Assembly (NCBI RefSeq): GCF_003387165.1
Contig: NZ_QUMW01000001.1
Coordinates: forward strand, 16,487 to 80,486
Length of the DNA: 64,000 nucleotides
Reading direction: 5' to 3'
Source: Jeotgalicoccus halotolerans
GTDB taxonomy: Bacteria > Bacillota > Bacilli > Staphylococcales > Salinicoccaceae
Part shown: piece by piece, positions 16,043 through 24,853 of the stretch
Layout: every line of letters starts with the position of its first letter
Numbering within the stretch: the stretch's first letter is position 1
The notes under the pieces: generated by a model
The model's input: the letters and a program-made list of their open reading frames with translations, nothing else
What the model was told of the DNA's origin: nothing
The model's database searches: none
Made by a program: the position numbers and the translations under genes

Positions 16043-16078
16043 GGAGATGGTACAGGTGTCTTGATCTGTACCTTCTCC
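16043..16078. terminator. Bidirectional terminator-like hairpin
   Basis: GGAGATGGTACAG pairs with CTGTACCTTCTCC (one internal mismatch) around a 10-base loop. It lies between the small frameshifted gene and the convergent SDR gene. T-runs are moderate on both sides. Confidence 0.6.
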
Positions 16079-16084
16079 TGTATT

Positions 16085-16924
16085 TTAAAGGTGAGTCAGG
16101 TTCAGCACATCTAATGTCGCTGTCATAAGAGATGTTCTTGCATCTATGTCATTGCCATGCTTTTGCACTTTAAGAATTTTACCATTATGCATATATTTGC
16201 CGTTGTACTTTTCAGGGAATTTCACAGCCATTACTGTCGAAAAACTGCCTTCTTCCGCAGTAAGAAAGTAAGGTGTCAGTACTTTATAGACCAGGTTGCC
16301 GAATCGTTCATTTTTCGGTGTTTTTCCTAAGTTAGTCGACACTGCCCCAGGGTGTACAGCCGTCGTTTTTAACCCCTCTTCATGATACGAATCGTACAGG
16401 GTCTGCATCAGATACAAAGTCCCGAGTTTCGACTGGCCGTAGTTCGTCACGGGGTTAAATTTTCTTCGTTTAAAGTAAGGTGCTTTTAACGGCGCGAATT
16501 TATACCCATTGGAAGAAACAACAACGACCTGTTTTGTTTCGCTGTCAAGAACAAGCGGCAGCAGCAGGTGTGTCAGATAAAAATGACCGATATAATTTGT
16601 CCCCATCATCATTTCAAAACCGTCTTTCGTTTCCTGTTTCGTTAAAGATACAATGCCCGCATTTAATATTAAACAATCTATTGAATCATATTTTTCTTTC
16701 ATTTTATTTGCTGCAGATTCTATTGATGACAACTCGCTCAAATCGCAGTGAATCACATCTATCTTAACAGGTAATTTTGTTTCTATTTCCTGTTTTAATA
16801 CTTCTCCTTTGTTTAAATTACGGACAAGAAGAACGATTCTGTCAAACTGGTTAGCAAGTGCTAAGGCTGTTTCTCTTCCGATGCCTGATGTTGGTCCTGT
16901 AATTGCCATTATATTTTCGCGCAT
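16085..16924 (-). CDS. Short-chain dehydrogenase/reductase (retinol dehydrogenase-like)
   Basis: A 279-residue SDR oxidoreductase. The NAD(P) motif is TGPTSGIGRE at 9-18, the NAG motif is LNAGIV near 90, and the catalytic YxxxK is YGQSK near 162, with a preceding serine in VVVSSNG near 138. R in LLVRNLNKG after strand 2 favours NADP. The C-terminal layout resembles RDH/WWOX-like SDRs that act on lipid or carbonyl substrates; the substrate is unknown. AGAGGGTGATTAA precedes the ATG. Confidence 0.85.
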   Translation of the reverse strand: MRENIMAITGPTSGIGRETALALANQFDRIVLLVRNLNKGEVLKQEIETKLPVKIDVIHCDLSELSSIESAANKMKEKYDSIDCLILNAGIVSLTKQETKDGFEMMMGTNYIGHFYLTHLLLPLVLDSETKQVVVVSSNGYKFAPLKAPYFKRRKFNPVTNYGQSKLGTLYLMQTLYDSYHEEGLKTTAVHPGAVSTNLGKTPKNERFGNLVYKVLTPYFLTAEEGSFSTVMAVKFPEKYNGKYMHNGKILKVQKHGNDIDARTSLMTATLDVLNLTHL

Positions 16925-17014
16925 TTAATCACCCTCTGCTGTAAGTTTAAGTAATAACTTAATACCCTTACAGTCAATATAAACACACTTATGTAAAAAT
17001 AAATAATCATATAA

Positions 17015-17152
17015 TGCTGCGCAAACGATATTAAATTAGAACAGGAAATCAGCTTTGGCAAATCAGAATTTGACGAATGGCTGGCTTCATCGAATTATCA
17101 ATTAGTTGAAGCACCACGTGTTTTATTTACGACTATGAATGATGAAAGATAA
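17015..17152 (+). pseudogene. C-terminal fragment of an unidentified gene
   Basis: A frame without a start codon encodes 45 residues including SFGKSEFDEWLASSNYQLVE and then APRVLFTTMN before a stop. Composition is protein-like, and no ribosome binding site or start is present, so I read it as the tail of a deleted gene. I do not recognise the family. Confidence 0.35.
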
Positions 17153-17212
17153 GATTAGGCCTGCAGTGAAATTTGGATTCCGGTAAGAGAAGTAAAAATA
17201 CAGTAACTAAAA

Positions 17213-17240
17213 AACCTTCTGACTTAATTGTCAGAAGGTT
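17213..17240. terminator. Terminator of the CynX-like MFS gene
   Basis: AACCTTCTGAC at 17213-17223 pairs perfectly with 17230-17240 around a 6-base loop; an A-run on the left and TTTTA on the right make it usable from both sides. It overlaps the end of the minus-strand gene. Confidence 0.75.
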
Positions 17241-18447
17241 TTACTATATAGTCATCGTAGTTTTTCTCTTTTTTATTGCCGATGATTGTAATCAGAATAA
17301 AGGCAGACGCATAAATTGCCAGCAGTATAGACATCGTATAATTATGATTCTGTGTTCCATCGTATATAAAGCCGATTACAAACGGGAACAATCCGCCGAG
17401 AATACAGCCGCCGGTCTGCATCATAGCTGTCCATGAGTTCGCTCCGTCTGCCGTTACAGTTTCATCGAGCGGCAGCATCAATGCTGCTGAGTACAACCCG
17501 CCAAGCGGAATACCCATCATAAAGGCGCCGATCCACATCAAGGTGTGGTCTCCGGTCCAGAATAAGAGAGTTGCAATCGTCCCTGATACGAGAATGAAAT
17601 AAATCCAGTTTCTGCGCGCCGGATATTTCTCCATCATTATCGGCAGCAGCAGGTTGAAGACAACCTGTACAGACATGACTGCGCTTAAGAGCATGCCGCC
17701 CTGAATCATCGTCATACCGTTTTCCACTGACATCGGCACAAGCCATGTAATTGTTGAGAAATAGAGAGCCGCCTGCAGTGCGTAAAACAACATGAACAGA
17801 TATGGTGTTGTCTGCTTCCACGGAGAAGGGAAGTTGTATTTCACTTCAGAAACATTCTGTTTAGGCAGCTTGCTGCTGGCGCCTGTTTTTAAGACAAAAG
17901 CAACAACCAGAACTCCGAATAAACCAAACACTGACCAAATCGCGAGGGCGAACATGTAGGAGTCTGAAACTTCAAAGAAAATGCCTGTAAGGGCTGCACT
18001 GGCCGCAGATCCCATACTCATAAAGAAGGTTGAAATACCAATTGCAATCGCTGCGTGCCCCGGGAAATATTTCTTAATCACAGCAGACATTGTCGGTCCG
18101 AGTACTGCAATAGCCAGACCGATTAAAAAGGCAGTGATTAAAAGTGTTGAGAAGCCCGGCAGAAATCCGCGGACCGCAGTAGCAAGGCCGAGCACTGCCA
18201 GCATAAGTATCAAAGTAAATTTAGAACCGTATTTTTTATTAAGTACAGTGGCTAGTGATGCAAAAATTCCCATACATAAAACGGGAACAGTCGTAAGAAG
18301 ACTGGCTTGTGCATTAGACAATGATAAGGAAGTGCGAATCGAATCCATTAGAGGACCGACTGATGTAATGCCGAGGCGGAGGTTTAGTGAAATGGCAGCA
18401 ATGACAAAAAGCAGCAGAAAAGTATTTTTATTATAAATTTTACCCAA
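17224..18447 (-). CDS. MFS transporter, CynX/NimT (YycB) family
   Basis: A 407-residue major facilitator protein with twelve hydrophobic segments. The N-terminal SLNLRLGITSVGPLMDSIR is characteristic of the CynX/NimT/YycB group, which contains cyanate and 2-nitroimidazole transporters; the true substrate is unknown. It starts at TTG with GGGAGGATAAGAA upstream. The LysR gene at 18572 is divergent, with 124 bases between them, so local control of this transporter by the regulator is likely. Confidence 0.85.
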   Translation of the reverse strand: MGKIYNKNTFLLLFVIAAISLNLRLGITSVGPLMDSIRTSLSLSNAQASLLTTVPVLCMGIFASLATVLNKKYGSKFTLILMLAVLGLATAVRGFLPGFSTLLITAFLIGLAIAVLGPTMSAVIKKYFPGHAAIAIGISTFFMSMGSAASAALTGIFFEVSDSYMFALAIWSVFGLFGVLVVAFVLKTGASSKLPKQNVSEVKYNFPSPWKQTTPYLFMLFYALQAALYFSTITWLVPMSVENGMTMIQGGMLLSAVMSVQVVFNLLLPIMMEKYPARRNWIYFILVSGTIATLLFWTGDHTLMWIGAFMMGIPLGGLYSAALMLPLDETVTADGANSWTAMMQTGGCILGGLFPFVIGFIYDGTQNHNYTMSILLAIYASAFILITIIGNKKEKNYDDYIVKPSDN

Positions 18448-18571
18448 TTCTTATCCTCCCGAATTTCATATTATTCATATAGTAATACTTATGATACTAT
18501 TAGACGTGATATACATAAAATATTAATAAAATTACTTAAAATAACTTTTTTCATATACTTGAGGTGAATTT

Positions 18572-19474
18572 ATGGATATTCGGCAATTACGGTATTTTAT
18601 CGTTATCGCAGAAGAGAAACAGATATCAGCAGCAGCGAAGAAGCTTTATATGTCGCAGCCGCCGCTCAGCCAGCAGCTGAAAAATATGGAAGCATCGCTC
18701 GGTGAACAATTGTTTGAACGGAGCGGTAAATTTTTAGAGCTGACCGAAGCGGGTAAAACTTTGTATAAATACGCGCTTCAAATTACACAGATGATGGAAG
18801 AGGCTAGAAATGAAGTTGCCGATGTCGGGGGAGGAATAGACGGCAGGCTTGCAGTTGGTATTAATACTTTTTCCTTAGGCAATTTAAATGAAGTATTTCA
18901 TCAGTACAGAAGCATGTATCCAAAAATAAAATATAAAATTCAGCAGAATGAATCGTCCCTGCTCTGCTATCTTTTGAAGCAGCGGGAAATAGAAATGGCA
19001 ATCGTCCGTCTGCCGCTTGAAATAGATGAATTTACACTGCAGCATCTCTACAGCGAACCGTTTTACGTTATCACTTCCAAAGAGAAAAAACTGTTTACAG
19101 GAGATGCGACACTCGAGGAAGTGAGCCGGTATCCGCTCGTCCTGCCGAGTATCGAAGGACTGGGTGTGTATTATTCAATCCATGAAGCATTCTCCAAAGC
19201 TAAAATACATCCGGAAATTATTGCGGAGTTTTCCGATCTGAAGCTGATGATGGAGCTTGTGTCCACTGATTTTGGTGTTTCCATAGTGCCGGAATCTCTC
19301 CTGCATCTTTACAAGGAATATCCGGTGCATATTCACAAAATTGCAGATTCTGAACAGCTGTCGGGTGATATCGGTTTAATCTGGCTGAAAAATCATCGTC
19401 TGTCTAAAGCAGCTCAGAATTTTATCGATGTGCTGGCTGCAAACATCAATAAGGGAGATATCGGACTGATATAA
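18572..19474 (+). CDS. LysR-family transcriptional regulator
   Basis: A 300-residue LysR regulator. The winged helix-turn-helix is at residues 1-60 (MDIRQLRYFIVIAEEKQISA, then AAKKLYMSQPPLSQQLKNME), followed by a linker helix and an effector-binding domain from about 90. The divergent layout with the CynX-like transporter is the usual arrangement for LysR control of a neighbour. Effector unknown. Confidence 0.9.
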   Translation: MDIRQLRYFIVIAEEKQISAAAKKLYMSQPPLSQQLKNMEASLGEQLFERSGKFLELTEAGKTLYKYALQITQMMEEARNEVADVGGGIDGRLAVGINTFSLGNLNEVFHQYRSMYPKIKYKIQQNESSLLCYLLKQREIEMAIVRLPLEIDEFTLQHLYSEPFYVITSKEKKLFTGDATLEEVSRYPLVLPSIEGLGVYYSIHEAFSKAKIHPEIIAEFSDLKLMMELVSTDFGVSIVPESLLHLYKEYPVHIHKIADSEQLSGDIGLIWLKNHRLSKAAQNFIDVLAANINKGDIGLI

Positions 19475-19492
19475 TATAAGCGGGGTGGTTTT

Positions 19493-19702
19493 ATGAAGCG
19501 GAAAAATATAAATGTTTTAGGCGGAATAATTTCCAGAATGGCCGGGAGAAAAGAAAAAGAGTATATAGATAGTCTCAATCAGGAAAAGCTCGAGAGAAAT
19601 ATACAAGCAGCTAAAGACAGGCTGGAAGAAGGTAATCTGTCTGTATGTCAAAAACAGGAGTATGAAAAAACGCTCAGGCATCTGGAGAAATACCAAAAAT
19701 AA
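19493..19702 (+). CDS. Small basic hypothetical protein
   Basis: A 69-residue, highly charged, helical protein (for example KEKEYIDSLNQEKLERNIQ). It has no membrane segment. GCGGGGTGG precedes the ATG. It lies between the LysR gene and the Fsr-like transporter with short gaps, so it may be part of the same transcript. No family was recognised. Confidence 0.5.
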   Translation: MKRKNINVLGGIISRMAGRKEKEYIDSLNQEKLERNIQAAKDRLEEGNLSVCQKQEYEKTLRHLEKYQK

Positions 19703-19723
19703 AGAAGAAACGAAGGGGATACA

Positions 19724-20902
19724 GTGTTTAAATCAGCCAACAGGAAAACATACGCTATGGCAGCAGGTCACTTATTTTGTGATATGAACTCAGGCATTCT
19801 GCCGGCCCTGCTGCCTTTTTTAATTTTTGCTTATGATTTTACATATACAGCGGCAGCAGCCCTCATATTTGCAGCAAATATCGTCTCGTCAGTCTCTCAG
19901 CCTTTTATCGGTATATATTCAGATATTATATCTAAAAAATGGATGGTGCCTTTAGGCTTAATCCTCGGCAGCTCAGGGCTTGCGGTTATTGGCTTTTTAG
20001 ATAACTACTGGGCAATTTTTGCTGCCATTATGGTCAGCGGGCTTGGAACAGCACTGTTTCACCCGGAAGCAGCAAAGACCGTGACTTTGAATGCAGGGAA
20101 AAACAAAGCATCGGATATGAGCATATTTTCTTTGGGCGGGACTTTGGGCTTTGCACTCGGACCCGTTGTCGCTACTGTCACGCTCATGCTGTGGGATTTG
20201 CAGGGTTTGATAATTTTAATTATCCCGTCGCTGATTATGAGTTTAATTATTTGGAAAGTCACCAGTGAACCGGCAGGGCAAAAAGCACCTGTTTCTTCTG
20301 CAGCCACAGCTCAGGTACTTCCGAAAGACCAGTGGAAACCATTCTCGCTCTTAAGCGTTGTGCTGATTATGCGGTCCATTGTCTTTATAAGTTTGAACAC
20401 CTTTATTCCGCTGTTCTGGATTACGATTATTCTCCAGTCCAATGAATCGGGGAATATACTTTTAAGTATCTTCCTGATCTCGACATCAGCGGGTACACTC
20501 TTTGGAGGAAGAATCGCAGACAATTTAGGTTACTTAAACGTCATCCGCTACAGCTTTATAGCAGTTGTACCGGTACTGTTTATCCTCTCTGTTACAGAAT
20601 CGTTTGCACTCTCGGCACTGATGATAATCGCAGCAGGATTTCTAATTTTTATGCCGTACAGTTCACTCGTTGTGCTGGGACAGCAGTATCTGCCGAACAG
20701 AGTCGGCCTGGCATCAGGTGTCACTCTCGGTTTATCGGTCAGCGCAGGCGGAGTCTTTGCACCGGTTTTAGGTAAAATCGCAGATATGTACGGGGTATCG
20801 GCAGTCATGACGGTTATCTTTGGTGTTGCAGTCATCGCTTTAATATTTACACTGATGCTGTCACGGATGCATACGCAGTTAAAATTAAATGCTTCATATT
20901 AA
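19724..20902 (+). CDS. MFS transporter, fosmidomycin-resistance (Fsr) family
   Basis: A 392-residue major facilitator with twelve membrane segments. The start GHLFCDMNSGILPALLPFL and GLGTALFHPEAAKTV near residue 112 are hallmarks of the Fsr family, whose E. coli member exports fosmidomycin. The natural substrate here is unknown. Starts at GTG with GAAGGGGATACA upstream. The region after it carries a clear terminator. Confidence 0.85.
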   Translation: MFKSANRKTYAMAAGHLFCDMNSGILPALLPFLIFAYDFTYTAAAALIFAANIVSSVSQPFIGIYSDIISKKWMVPLGLILGSSGLAVIGFLDNYWAIFAAIMVSGLGTALFHPEAAKTVTLNAGKNKASDMSIFSLGGTLGFALGPVVATVTLMLWDLQGLIILIIPSLIMSLIIWKVTSEPAGQKAPVSSAATAQVLPKDQWKPFSLLSVVLIMRSIVFISLNTFIPLFWITIILQSNESGNILLSIFLISTSAGTLFGGRIADNLGYLNVIRYSFIAVVPVLFILSVTESFALSALMIIAAGFLIFMPYSSLVVLGQQYLPNRVGLASGVTLGLSVSAGGVFAPVLGKIADMYGVSAVMTVIFGVAVIALIFTLMLSRMHTQLKLNASY

Positions 20903-20967
20903 AAATGTAAGAGTATGGACTTTGAATCTATAAGAAGAAATGCCAATCTGCATAAATAAAGTAATTC

Positions 20968-21006
20968 AAGAAGTTCCTGCTGGTTTTCACCACACAGGAA
21001 CTTCTT
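20968..21006 (+). terminator. Terminator after the Fsr-like gene
   Basis: A 12-bp stem AAGAAGTTCCTG / CAGGAACTTCTT with a 15-base loop, followed by ACGTTTTG. Confidence 0.7.
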
Positions 21007-21095
21007 ACGTTTTGTTGACTATCTACAATTACAGATTTAGTATAGGACTATGTTTTTAAAATTTTCAAATTATTCATACGAAAAGGAATGGTTTT

Positions 21096-22244
21096 GTGAT
21101 TACTTTAATTAAAAATGCAGAGATTTATGCTCCGGACTTTATCGGCAAGCAGTCAGTCTTAGTGATTAACGGTAAAATTTCAAAAATTGGCGATATCGAT
21201 GAAAACGCAGTATCCAGCCTCGGGATTGACTATAAAATCATTGATGCCGAAGGTGCTCTTGTCACACCGGGTTTTATCGATCCCCATGTACATTTTCTCG
21301 GAGGCGGAGGTGAGGGCGGATTTGCGACCCGCACTCCGGAAATTCAAATCAGTGATTTAATTCAGTCGGGTATTACTTCAGCGGCCGGTCTGATCGGAAC
21401 AGACGGGACTACGCGGCATTTGACTTCTCTCCTTGCTAAAGCCCGGGGTTTGGAAATCGAAGGAATTTCTACATATATTTATACCGGTAATTATGATGTG
21501 CCGACACCGACTTTTACTGACAATGTAAAGGATGATGCAATTTTAATCGATAAAGTAATCGGTACTGCCGAAATTGCAATATCTGATTCGAGATCCGGCC
21601 AGCCAAGTGTACATGAACTTGCAAAAATTGTCGGTCAAACCAGAGTAGGCGGCATGTTAAGCGGCAAGGCGGGAATTACCCACTTCCATACAGGTCCCGG
21701 AAAAGGTTATTTATCAATACTTCACCAGCTGCTGGATGAATACGAACTGCCTGCATCGAATCTCCATGTGACTCATATAACTAGAAGCAGGGAATTATTT
21801 GATGATGCCATCAGACTGGCAGCAAGGGGTGCATTTGTCGATATTACCGCTGATGACACGACTTACGAATGGATCTCCTATTATAAAAAGAATCAGGGGG
21901 ATTTAAGTAAGCTGACTATATCTTCGGATGGCAACGGCAGTCTGCCTAAATTTAATGAAGAAGGAAAACTGATCGGCTTTGGAGTCGCCAGTACGCGCAC
22001 CCTATTTAATCAGGTTATTGAAACGATTAGAGCGGGAGAATTATCTTTGGAAGAAACTTTGAGGCTGGTGACAGCCAACACTGCAGAGGCCCTGAAACTC
22101 GAAGGCAAAGGTGTGATTCAAGAAGGAAGTGATGCTGACTTATTAGTGCTGTCGAAAGATACCTTTGAAATTGAACATGTATTTGCGAAAGGAAAGCATA
22201 TGATTGAGAACGGCAATTTACTCGTAAAAGGGACTTTTGAATAA
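21096..22244 (+). CDS. iadA: Isoaspartyl dipeptidase (beta-aspartyl peptidase), M38 family
   Basis: A 382-residue amidohydrolase-fold peptidase that hydrolyses beta-aspartyl dipeptides formed during protein ageing. The metal-binding HxH is DPHVHFLGGGGEGG (H64, H66). Further metal and substrate residues are in THFHTGPGKG near 200, LHVTHITRS near 225, and the catalytic aspartate in SSDGNGSLP near 287. The EIAISDSRSGQPS stretch near 163 corresponds to the bridging-ligand region. Start is GTG after AAAGGAATGG. The NhaC-type gene follows after 16 bases, probably in one operon. Confidence 0.9.
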   Translation: MITLIKNAEIYAPDFIGKQSVLVINGKISKIGDIDENAVSSLGIDYKIIDAEGALVTPGFIDPHVHFLGGGGEGGFATRTPEIQISDLIQSGITSAAGLIGTDGTTRHLTSLLAKARGLEIEGISTYIYTGNYDVPTPTFTDNVKDDAILIDKVIGTAEIAISDSRSGQPSVHELAKIVGQTRVGGMLSGKAGITHFHTGPGKGYLSILHQLLDEYELPASNLHVTHITRSRELFDDAIRLAARGAFVDITADDTTYEWISYYKKNQGDLSKLTISSDGNGSLPKFNEEGKLIGFGVASTRTLFNQVIETIRAGELSLEETLRLVTANTAEALKLEGKGVIQEGSDADLLVLSKDTFEIEHVFAKGKHMIENGNLLVKGTFE

Positions 22245-22260
22245 GGGAGAGCGTACATAT

Positions 22261-23670
22261 ATGAAAAGAAAACCAAATTTATTTGAAGCATTTTCACCTA
22301 TTGCCGTAATGCTGCTGCTGCTGGCAATCGGTTTTGGAGTATTCGGATTAAACCCTGAACCGCTGCTTATACTTTCTTCCGTATATGCAGGATTTATTGC
22401 TCTTCGTCTTGGATTTTCATGGGAAGATATGATGAAAGGAATACAGGAAAAAGTGAGCCTGGCTATGCCTGCCATTCTGATCCTCATATCTATCGGGATT
22501 TTAATTGGTACCTGGATGATATCCGGCACTATTCCAATGTTAATATACTACGGGCTGGAACTGATTAATCCGACATTCATCGTTTTAATTGCCTTTGTCG
22601 TTTCTGCCATTATATCTATCGTTACCGGAACATCATGGGGGTCAGTCGGAACAGTTGGTGTCGCTTTGATGGGAATTGCGACAGGCCTCGAAGCCAATCT
22701 TCCGGCTACTGCCGGTGCGATAGTTGCAGGTGCATATTTTGGAGATAAACTATCTCCATTATCCGACACAACAAATCTTGCGCCGATTGCTGCTGGAAGT
22801 GAATTGTATGAACATATTAAACATATGATGTGGACGACGGTTCCGGCAGCTATCGTATCGATGGTTATTTATTTAATCGCAGGATTAAGTATTGCTGACA
22901 AAGAAGTTACAGCGCCGGAAACGATGACTACTATGCTGACAACTTTAAATGCTATGTTCAGCTGGAATATACTGTTATTATTGCCGCCTGCTCTTATATT
23001 ATTCGGAGCTGTAAAAAAATATCCTACATTGCCGGTCATTATATTCTCTTCAGTGCTGGCAGGAGTTTTGGGAATGTTTATACAAGGATTCAGCTTAAAA
23101 GATGTATTTGCATCTGCAGTTAGCGGCTTTGATGTCAGCATGGTTAACAAAAATGGATTCGAAGCCTCTTCTGTCATACCGGAAGTGCTGGATTTAGTAC
23201 ATCAGGGCGGCATGCAGTCTATGACAAGTGTGATTTTAATCGCCTTTTCGGCGTTTGCCTTCGCAGGAATTATGACAAAATCAGGTGCCTTGGAAGTCAT
23301 TATAGAATATCTTCTTAAATTCGTTAAACGTACGGGAGATTTAATATTAACAACCGTCTTATCCTGTCTGACTATGGCATTAGTAACAGGCAACTCTTAC
23401 CTGTCTATAATCGTTCCGGGGGAAATGTTCAAAGATACTTATAAAATGAAAAATCTTGCTGCAAAAAATCTGTCAAGAACACTTGAGGACTCAGGAACAG
23501 TTATCGTTCCTTTAATCCCCTGATCATCTGCAGGAGTATTTATGGCAGGAACACTCGGCATCCCAACCTTAAGTTATGCCCCTTGGGCCGTGCTTTGCTA
23601 CGTTGGATTTATCTTTGCTATTATTCTAGGATATACAGGAATTGGTATTGCAAAAGATTTGAAAGAATAG
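22261..23670 (+). pseudogene. NhaC-family Na+/H+ antiporter with an in-frame TGA
   Basis: A 469-codon frame encodes an NhaC-type antiporter with about eleven to twelve membrane segments; TGTSWGSVGTVGVAL near 130 and GAYFGDKLSPLSDTTNLAP near 160 are family hallmarks. At 23521-23523 a TGA interrupts the conserved PLIPW motif exactly where tryptophan (TGG) is expected. The same frame then continues for 48 codons with SSAGVFMAGTLG and a last helix to a TAG at 23670. A single G-to-A change explains it. The start at 22261 has AGGGAGAG upstream. The protein may be truncated after 420 residues, or read through at a low level. No other lesion is seen, so inactivation is recent. Confidence 0.8.
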
Positions 23671-23829
23671 AAAGCTAATTAAACTTACTAACGGGCATCT
23701 TCAATAATTTTTGGAGATGCCTCAAACTTTATTTAGGAGTAGGCTTGATGAAATATTCTTTATAGAGACGCTGCTTGCTTATTGTTATACTGTAAATGAT
23801 TTTAAGTTTACATAAAAAGGGGAATGATT

Positions 23830-24798
23830 ATGCCACATATTAAACTGCTGACAACAGGGGGAACGATTGCCAGCAAACGGGATCCTGTTACAGGACTCCA
23901 GCAAACCGGCTTGATAACAGGAGAGGAACTGGCGGGGAAATTGGATTTACACGATGATATCCACATCAGCGTAGAGGAGATTATTAAAGTCTCAAGCAGT
24001 GCTATTACTTTTGACAACCTGATAACGATAAAAGACGCTGTTCTGGAAGCGGTCAATGACGACGATGTGGATGGCATCGTACTTACACACGGTACTGACA
24101 CGCTTGAAGAAACGTCTTATTTCCTAAGTCAGGTTATACCGGCAGGGAAAGCAGTCGTCGTCACAGGATCGCAGCGCGGGCCGGAGCTGATTGGGACCGA
24201 TGCTTATGCCAATCTGCAGGATGCCATTACACTGGCAGCAGATGAAGGAGCGGCAAAAATCGGCGTCAGCGCCTTATTTAATTCGAAAGTATTTATGCCG
24301 AGATTTGTAAAAAAAGTGAACGCGATGAACGTCGACGGTTTTGGCGGCGGAGGCACAGGATACCTCGGAACGGTGGATGGCCATGATGTAAAAATTTATC
24401 AGTATCCGGCACATAACAGTACATATAAAGTTCAAGGAGAATTGCCCGAAGTCGATATTATTAAATGTGCTTTGGGTACTGATGCGAAATTTATCGATTG
24501 TGCAATTGACCATAAAGTCGAGGGACTTGTTATTGAAACAATGGGGCGGGGGCATGCAAATGACCTCGTTGCTGCAGGAGTGAGAAGAGCGGTCGATGCG
24601 GGAATTAAGGTTGTTATTACTTCCGCTTCCGATGACGGCGATGTAAAGGTAGCCTATGACTTTTCCGGTGGTATTTCGCAATTTGAAAAAGACGGTGCAG
24701 TGAACGGCGGCTCTTACGACAGTAAAAAAGCGAGACTGAAACTCGCTGTAATGCTGGCTGCTGGGGAAGAGGTTACCGAAGAGGATTTTAAATACTAA
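23830..24798 (+). CDS. ansA: L-asparaginase
   Basis: A 322-residue bacterial asparaginase, converting asparagine to aspartate and ammonia. The first catalytic threonine is in LLTTGGTIASK near residue 10, and the second threonine with aspartate is in LTHGTDTLEET near 89. There is no signal peptide, so it is cytoplasmic. I start at 23830, where AAAAGGGGA is at the right distance; an ATG two codons earlier is too close to it. With the isoaspartyl peptidase upstream it suggests use of aspartyl/asparaginyl amino acids. Confidence 0.9.
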   Translation: MPHIKLLTTGGTIASKRDPVTGLQQTGLITGEELAGKLDLHDDIHISVEEIIKVSSSAITFDNLITIKDAVLEAVNDDDVDGIVLTHGTDTLEETSYFLSQVIPAGKAVVVTGSQRGPELIGTDAYANLQDAITLAADEGAAKIGVSALFNSKVFMPRFVKKVNAMNVDGFGGGGTGYLGTVDGHDVKIYQYPAHNSTYKVQGELPEVDIIKCALGTDAKFIDCAIDHKVEGLVIETMGRGHANDLVAAGVRRAVDAGIKVVITSASDDGDVKVAYDFSGGISQFEKDGAVNGGSYDSKKARLKLAVMLAAGEEVTEEDFKY

Positions 24799-24810
24799 AC
24801 AATAAAGAAA

Positions 24811-24843
24811 CCGGAGCAAATAGTGATATGCTCCGGTGTTTTT
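24811..24843 (+). terminator. Terminator after asparaginase
   Basis: CCGGAGCA / TGCTCCGG 8-bp stem with a 10-base loop, followed by TGTTTTT. Confidence 0.85.
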
Positions 24844-24853
24844 GAATCTTTAA

